Source: Gyrodactylus bullatarudis
Lineage: Eukaryota > Platyhelminthes > Monogenea > Gyrodactylidea > Gyrodactylidae
Length of the DNA: 64,000 nucleotides
Direction of reading: 5' to 3'
Assembly (NCBI GenBank): GCA_012064415.1
Contig: SSNU01000131.1
Coordinates: 62,001-126,000 of the forward strand
Part shown: piece by piece, positions 57,764 to 64,000 of the stretch
Numbering within the stretch: the stretch's first letter is position 1
Layout of the letters: the number at the start of each line of letters is the position of its first letter
Made by a program: the position numbers and the translations under genes
The notes under the pieces: model-generated
Database searches by the model: none
Seen by the model: the letters and a program-made list of their open reading frames with translations, nothing else
What the model was told of the DNA's origin: nothing

Positions 57764-60743
57764 TTAACAATCTACCACCCCGTTTTTATTGTTTTTAATT
57801 ATTTTCGATTCAATTTCTTTTACCATTGGCCAACTCATCAGACTAGATGAATCCCTGGTACTATCGGAACTTTGAGAAATGCAAATTTCCAAGGAAACAT
57901 CCACTGGGAGACTGGGACATGAAGCTGAATGCAAAGATTCCAGACCTCCATGGGAAGTTTTGTTGATGAATCTTTTCATATTTGCCTCGATTCTTTCAGT
58001 TTGAGGTTTATTATGTAGAGTGAAAATTGGATTGGTTTCATTAGGGGTTTCAAGCTCTGGATTTTCTTCCAATAGAGGATCATCTTTTGAGTTTGAATTT
58101 TCTTGAGAGACCGCTTCGTTCAGATTCTGTTGAGACGTAGCTGCAAGTTTGATTGAACTTCTATCTCCTTCTGGAGATATTATTATAGGAGCAGTATCAT
58201 TTGAATCATGGCCATCAGCAGATTTATTGAGATCAAGTTCATGTAAGGGGGAATTTTCCGTTTCATCATGATCAGTCAATTGGGGCTTCTCTTCAGATTT
58301 TGACGATGCGATATATTCTTCATTTATACATGGATCTGTGTCAAGGTCATCGCTATCATGTGAAAAGGCATTATTATTATCTGTACAAATAACCAGTTGG
58401 GAATTTGCGTTCATTTCAACAGATGAATTTTCCCCATTGCAGTTTATTGGCTGTGAGCTTTGTTCAAATTTGGTCATGGAATCAGGAATAGGATCACTGT
58501 ACTGGGAATCGTCACTATCTAGATTTTGCAAGTTAGAATTTACACTAGAGATAGACTCATTTGAATTGCAAGTGGAACTTTTACGTCGAGGTCGAGATTG
58601 TTTTAAAGGCAATTCGACCATGTCAACATTTTTATTGACACTGGATCGTCGTCGGGAAACCATAGAATGCGTAGAGAATAGACTATCAATAGAAGGATTA
58701 GTAAGATAGTCAATGATTCTCGATAGGCTCAAATTGATTTCTTGTTGACGTTCCTGGGTTAAAACTTCTATAGCCTTATTGACACCAGTTAGAAAAGCCC
58801 CATGAGTACATTGTTGGGAACCTTTACTATCGAGTGTAGCCTCTCCACAAAATAACAAGCGGGAATTGTCCTATTCAAATGATAAAATTTATTAGAATTA
58901 ATCATTTTATTTTTAATGTTGCCATAAACTCACTTTTGAAGGAAGACTGGCAGCATAGGTATTACGATCTTTATCACCACTTCCAATTTCTCCTTCAGTA
59001 TAGGAGCCAAGAGTAAAGGGATCCTCGGACCATCTTGTGATAAAGTATTTATACGGTCTTGGCAAGGGTTTCTTGTCAGGATAAATGTTTCCCAATAATT
59101 CAAGAAATTTTTCAAAAATTTCCTCGTCACTTTTCCCATGAATTTCAACATTTGAGCCAGCCCAAATATGAAAAAGTAAGACTCCCGTTTGCCCGTAATA
59201 ATGCAAATTCAGTATATGCAAACGAGGATCGTCTGATTCAATATTTGGATAATCAACATCCCAAAATACATCGTCCTTTGAAAATGCCATTACTATTTTG
59301 TCGTGAGTTTTTGCTCCAATATGCGGAATGCCAAGCTTATCAATTGCCTTTCTTTTAGCCTTCGGTAGTTCTGGAATAAATTGAACCCTTGATCTATCAT
59401 CAAGTCCCTTGAGAACACCGACCGGTAAAGATATTATGCAATGTTTACAAAAATAGGAGAACTCTTTGCCCTCGGGATCTAGGGCAGTTATTTTAATTTG
59501 ATCTGGATCTGACCAATCGATAATCTTGACAATTCTTCGAAAAAAAATAAATGAAAATAACTATTATTCTAATAATGTTATACACGTCTGGTCTTGCCTA
59601 GGTTCTCAATGGTGAAAGGATTTGCATATAAAATAAAGAACAACTAAGAATTTTTCATTTATTAATTTGAAGTTTGTCCTAAATATTCATTTCCAAAAAT
59701 AATAGTTCATGAATGATCTAACTATAAATAAGAGGATTTATAAAGATTAACTTACTTTTCATATAAAATAGGGACATCTTTTGAGAGAAAATCTGTAAAT
59801 TTACTGAAGCCTGATAAAACTAGCCTATCTTCCCAAGAATGTGTAACTTTTTTAGCAACCGAAGATTGAGGTCCTTTCTTGAGTATGTGAGATCGTTTTT
59901 CTATTAACCAATCCAAATGCATATTTTTTTCTTCTTGAGTTGGTCGCTTAGCATCATCAGCAAATTTTGATTTGGCACTTTGCTTAAAATGAGGTCCGAG
60001 GTTAAGGTAAGAAGAAATTCTCTCGAGAGGGTTTACATATGCAAGATATCTGTTGCAAAATGACATGAGAATGTTGTGCTGGAAAGTTTCAAGGACTTTT
60101 GGAAATTTTTTCGCCTTTGATAAGACGGACAAATTTACTTTCAATGCTCTATATAGTAAAAATGGACTTGGTTTAGGATTATGGATGAATAAAATAATTC
60201 AAGATTCAATTCTAATTATGATTAATAATATCGAATTAATAATTATTTCTCCCAAAAATTACCAACATACTTTGGAAAACTAACAGACAAGGGAATGTTT
60301 TTATTTCTTTCAGTTTGATTGCTTAAAATTCGAATGAGACATCTATCCATTAAGTAGCCGATTTCTGATACTTCTTCGAGTGAAATTTCCTTGCCAGAAT
60401 CACTTCGCCTCCATATAGCTGTTTCTAAGCATTCCCAACCTCTTAGAGGACCCAGAACATCTCCGGGTGCAACAGATGTTTTGACATCGATTTTTGATGC
60501 TAAACTGAATAAAGGTTGCACTTCTTGATACGGCGTACATCCATGAAGATAGTTTGCTCCTAAATCTGCATGTAGTTTCTTTCCATCATGTGTCCAATCA
60601 ATTGTATTTATTCGACCTCCGTGACGATTTCTAGCTTCTAGAACAAAGCAGCTTAACTTTTCTTTCGATAATATTTTGGCTGCAGCTAATCCTGATATTC
60701 CAGCTCCAATGACGATGGTATTCACATTAGTATCATTGTACAT
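57764..60743 (-). CDS. Flavin polyamine oxidase-like protein with long tail, 857 aa
   Basis: Four exons on the minus strand: 60743-60271, 60148-59756, 59534-58934, 58870-57764. Introns are 122, 221 and 63 nt, all GT-AG, and phases agree throughout. The N-terminus has the FAD dinucleotide motif VIGAGISGLAAAKIL with GxGxxG at 13-18, then LEARNRHGGR. ADLGANYLHG is the amine-oxidase motif that follows. Exon 3 holds LPVGVLKG, an HDKIVMAF segment with the likely catalytic-site lysine, and ITRWSEDPFTLGSY. Exon 4 begins with the C-terminal FAD motif LLFCGEATLDSKGSQQCTHGAF. This order is that of spermine/N1-acetylpolyamine oxidases and LSD1 catalytic domains. No SWIRM or tower insert is seen, so a polyamine oxidase is the better reading. 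Reaction (family knowledge): FAD-dependent oxidation of polyamines, releasing H2O2. Odd: about 310 residues of Ser/Asn/Glu-rich, probably disordered tail follow the catalytic core. The C-terminus is not a peroxisomal SKL. The gene is head-to-head with the BAH gene. Confidence 0.87.
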
Positions 60744-60863
60744 AACAGGCTTTTATGAGATTTGTTCGCAGAAGAGAAAGAATTTTGAAATAAAACTATA
60801 ATGCAACAAACATTCGGCATCATACATTTTTTTGTTTGTTATTGAAATTTATTAGGCACACAA
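60744..60863. promoter_or_regulatory. Shared bidirectional promoter region
   Basis: Only 120 bp separate the ATG of the oxidase (minus, 60743) and that of the BAH gene (plus, 60864). There is no TATA box; the gap is A/T-rich with a T-run. Both transcripts must start inside this interval unless further 5' exons exist, so the two genes probably share control. Confidence 0.6.
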
Positions 60864-63479
60864 ATGAAAAATAAGAAAATTAAAAAACCATTAGCCAGTT
60901 CTCCTCAAACAGGGAAGAAATCTAGAACTAAACTCGATAAAATAAGTTCTTATAGAGATACCCATTCTGTGGGCAGACGTTCATCGAGCGTCATCACTTA
61001 TTCAGAGAATAGTAATCTTTACTACGATTTGTTTACAAAATGTGGAGTATATAATGCTACAGCATTTCAATATTATGGTTTACCCATATCGAAGCAGCAA
61101 AAGACAAGATCATCTCTCCCATTATCTCAAAAATCATCTCAATCTCCTAAAAAACGTATAGCTAGTCTAAATGCAAGAGCTATTATGACAGCATGTACAG
61201 ATTCAGTCAAACCAAAAAAAGTATCAAATACCAGTTCTGTCCAGAAACAAGTTACATCTACTACTAGCGCCACTAGAAAATCAAATAAGTCAGAAAATAA
61301 TTTGCATAATATTCCTCTTATTCTGGGCGGAGAAACAATTTACTCAAAATTACCTTATAAAAGATTATTGAATGAATCAAATAAAAATACCGCTATAAAG
61401 CCCCTTAGCAAGAAACCAAAAAAATCTTCGAATATCTGGAATTGGGTTGGTGAACCTTTTGAAAAACATGTTTTCACTTCGGTGAGTTTATAATTTATTC
61501 CTTTATAAAAACTAGATAATCCACTTTGCCGGGAAATAATACACTAAAATCTCTACTATATTCGTTTCAAGTTAAAATTCTAAATGCTAATTTAACTTTC
61601 AGGACAACCATTCTCCAGTTAGACGAAAATGCTACTCTGCCATCGAGCATACAACTGATGGGATGATCATTAAAGATAAGGAGAATGTTTTAATTTGTTC
61701 TGATAATCGAGGCTTACCGCATATTGCTAGAATAACTGCTCTTTACCAAGACGATGAGAGTCATGAAAAGAAAATGTCCCTTCTCTGGTATTATCGACCA
61801 GAGGCTATTAAAAAAACAAAAGGTGCTGCTGGCACCTCAGTCAATTCAAATAATCCTCTGCCAAATGAACTCTATGCTAGTAGGCATGCAGACTCTGCTT
61901 CTGTCGACTGTATTGAAGATAGAGCTTATGTATTTCCTTTGAATGTTTACAATCGGTTTATGGCAAATGAAAAACACAAAATAGAAAGAAAACTACAGAG
62001 AGACACTTCTTCACCTGATCATATGAATACTGTAAGCTTCCAGTTAAATTTAAATTTCTAGTAACCTATTTTTACTATTCTAGTTGTATTAGAAATGAGT
62101 AAATTTTGAATTTATGATCAAAATCTGATGAAATATCTGATTAAAATTATAATCTTGAAAAAAATGACAATTCTATACGCCATGAGAAAATTGAAATTCT
62201 CGTGATTTGTTAAGATAGAGAATATATCCCAAATTATTTTTTTTTTCATCGCAGAAATTAGAAAAATAATTACGCTGATTCCAAATATGAATTCGGTTAT
62301 GAAAGCCCAATTATCATTCGAAAGATAATAGATATTAAAATTGGCATTTTTGGCTCTAAAGCTATTTAAGATATCGACCAGGCGATTGCATATTTAAAAT
62401 TGAAAGTTAATTTATTTTTGTAGCTTAATAACTTTCCTTCTTTTAGAGCTTTGAAGAGTTCCCAGACGATGCCACAGAAAACAATGTATTTATATGTCGA
62501 GGAGTCTACGACCTCAAAGCAAAAAGAGTCGTGAGCAATCCAGTACATGTCACATATCCATTTGGTCCTTCATCTCCGTTAAAGTCTCCATTGACGATTA
62601 GTTCACCAACCACTAGCAGTCAGAGAGTTGAACTCAATTCAACAGTTATCGTAAGTTAAGCAAATCTTTGGTTTAGTTAATAAGCCGAATCGGAAAATTC
62701 TAAGAATGAATGATTTTACAATTTTATAGAAAATATTCTCAGTTTAAGTAAGATAATCGTTCTTCATAAAAATTGACTGTCTCCCACGAAAATTTTCTAC
62801 AAAATTTTTCATGTTCATCTCTTGATTCTGAGGTAAATATTTTTGACTGCATGTTAAACCAAATTATGGAACTGATAATTCACCGTATTTAATATAACAC
62901 CTTTTTAATTGATTTCACACTTTTGATAGAACAAATAACCTCTTAGTTTTTCATAAAATAAACCAATATACTTTATTCTATTTTATGATTATTAGGACTT
63001 TTTTCAAATACGCGCCAACATTTTTTTAAAAATTTTATTTTGGTTACGAGGATGGGTATGACAAATTATTTATATTCTCAACCATTTGAAACGTACTTTG
63101 GCTAATAGTCAGAAACCTCTAAATTTGTTTTTAATATTAAAATTGAGATAATTAAGGCCTTCCATTAATTTTATCTGTTTTTTTTCTAAAATTCTAATTC
63201 AAAAATGTTGATAGTTTCACTTTTTCATTGCAGGAAGGCAAGAATAAGAAAACAAATCAAAACACAAAGAGTCCCACAGTCATACCGAGTGACGTTTATG
63301 CAAAATACTCTCGTAAAAGCTTTGTCGATCCAAATGAATCCAGGGTACAAGACCTGTCTATTAATTGGGGTGAGCATGGATCAAATATTGCTTTGTCTCT
63401 AAAGTCAAAGCAATCCCCTTCTGTATCTCCCAAAGCCAAACCCCAAAATCGATCAACTCAAAAGATTTTGGTTCTATAA
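60864..63479 (+). CDS. BAHD1-like BAH-domain chromatin protein, 498 aa
   Basis: Exons 60864-61481, 61603-62031, 62447-62650 and 63234-63479 join in phase 0 at every junction (introns 121, 415 and 583 nt). Residues 1-206 are Lys/Ser-rich and basic, with SPKKR- and KPKKS-type patches that suit nuclear localisation, ending NIWNWVGEPFEKHVFTS. Residues about 221-335 form a BAH domain: DGMIIKDKENVLIC, LPHIARITALYQD, KMSLLWYYRPE, ELYASRHADSASVDCIEDRA and VFPLNVYNRF. These lines match vertebrate BAHD1, whose BAH domain reads repressive histone marks in heterochromatin (established for BAHD1; only inferred here). After the BAH, exon 3 has FICRGVYDLKAKRV and exon 4 a basic Ser/Pro tail. Fly winged eye and BAHCC1 are more distant alternatives. 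AATAAA lies at 63767-63772. Confidence 0.85.
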
Positions 63480-63766
63480 GGATGTATGGAGTCCTCTCAA
63501 AGGTAGCTGCTCTGTTCAGATCTTTTCTGTCAGTTTTTCTCTCTTTATCCTCTATAGTCGACTTTCAGATGGGTACATTATTTTCATGATACACTCAACC
63601 GAATTATGCCATCAGTTGATATTATCAGTCTAATTCACCATAAATATTAGAAGTTTACAATTTTTTCTCTCAAACTTATCTTTTGTAAATAATATGTGTG
63701 TTTTTCTAAATGTAGAAGGAAAGAAATTCATTATAGAAATTATTATCGAATTGTATGATTTTCACA

Positions 63767-63772
63767 AATAAA
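63767..63772 (+). terminator. Poly(A) signal of BAH gene
   Basis: AATAAA about 288 bp after the stop codon. Confidence 0.45.
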
Positions 63773-64000
63773 AATATTCATTTAAAGTTTTTAAGCTACT
63801 ATCTTTTCATCTTTTTAAATGAGCTGGTACTTTAAAATCTTGATGAATTTGATTGTGGTTCAAATATGCATTTCCTTTCTAACTATTCAGTATTGATGAT
63901 AGATTCTTTTTAAGGGTAAAATAATTATTAATTTGGTGATAAAGAAAGTTCTTTCACTTGATATTGCGAATCAAATAATTAATAAATTAATTAATCTAGA

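Overview
The window looks like AT-rich nuclear DNA of an arthropod. Genes are sparse and carry GT-AG introns, AATAAA signals follow stop codons, one gene encodes a glial-cells-missing (GCM) transcription factor, and the space between genes is crowded with decayed transposons and inverted-repeat MITEs. A crustacean such as a parasitic copepod would fit, but that is a guess from overall character; nothing here fixes the species.

Layout. From 1 to about 21.8 kb the window is mostly mobile-element debris: a non-LTR reverse transcriptase fragment (3.0 kb), several foldback MITEs, an internally deleted piggyBac copy (12.96-14.52 kb), a Tc1-like remnant (15.0-15.6 kb), a second non-LTR fragment (16.0 kb), a Penelope-like GIY-YIG fragment inside a larger inverted repeat (18.8-21.0 kb) and a second, badly decayed piggyBac (21.2 kb). 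The one plausible host gene there is a small two-pass membrane protein (7.56-8.05 kb). From 22.3 to 35.5 kb lie three spliced genes: a secreted tandem saposin-like protein on the minus strand (22277-23037), a divergent AGC-type protein kinase on the plus strand (26713-33974) with 1-3 kb introns, and a second tandem saposin-like gene on the plus strand (34830-35528). From 35.6 to 47 kb there is long non-coding sequence with foldback elements. At 47104-48723 is a single-exon GCM factor. From 48.7 to 57.7 kb little is recognisable. The end of the window holds a tight head-to-head pair: a flavin polyamine-oxidase-like gene (minus, 57764-60743) and a BAHD1-like chromatin gene (plus, 60864-63479), with start codons 120 bp apart.

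The most striking observation is the saposin-like pair. Neither gene is visible as one open frame, but joining exons across introns of only 28-33 nt gives two signal-peptide proteins (182 and 202 aa). Each has two saposin-B domains, with nearly identical cysteine spacing and four shared intron positions. Other genes in the window have introns of 63 to 2819 nt, so the tiny introns look specific to this family. The second theme is a very abundant foldback MITE family with ends close to TAAAGCTAGTTGAYATGAAGATG, present as at least a dozen full or partial copies.

The genes do not form an evident pathway. The saposin-like proteins are probably secreted membrane- or lipid-active proteins, the kinase is probably cytoplasmic, GCM and the BAH protein are nuclear regulators, and the oxidase acts on polyamines or a related amine.
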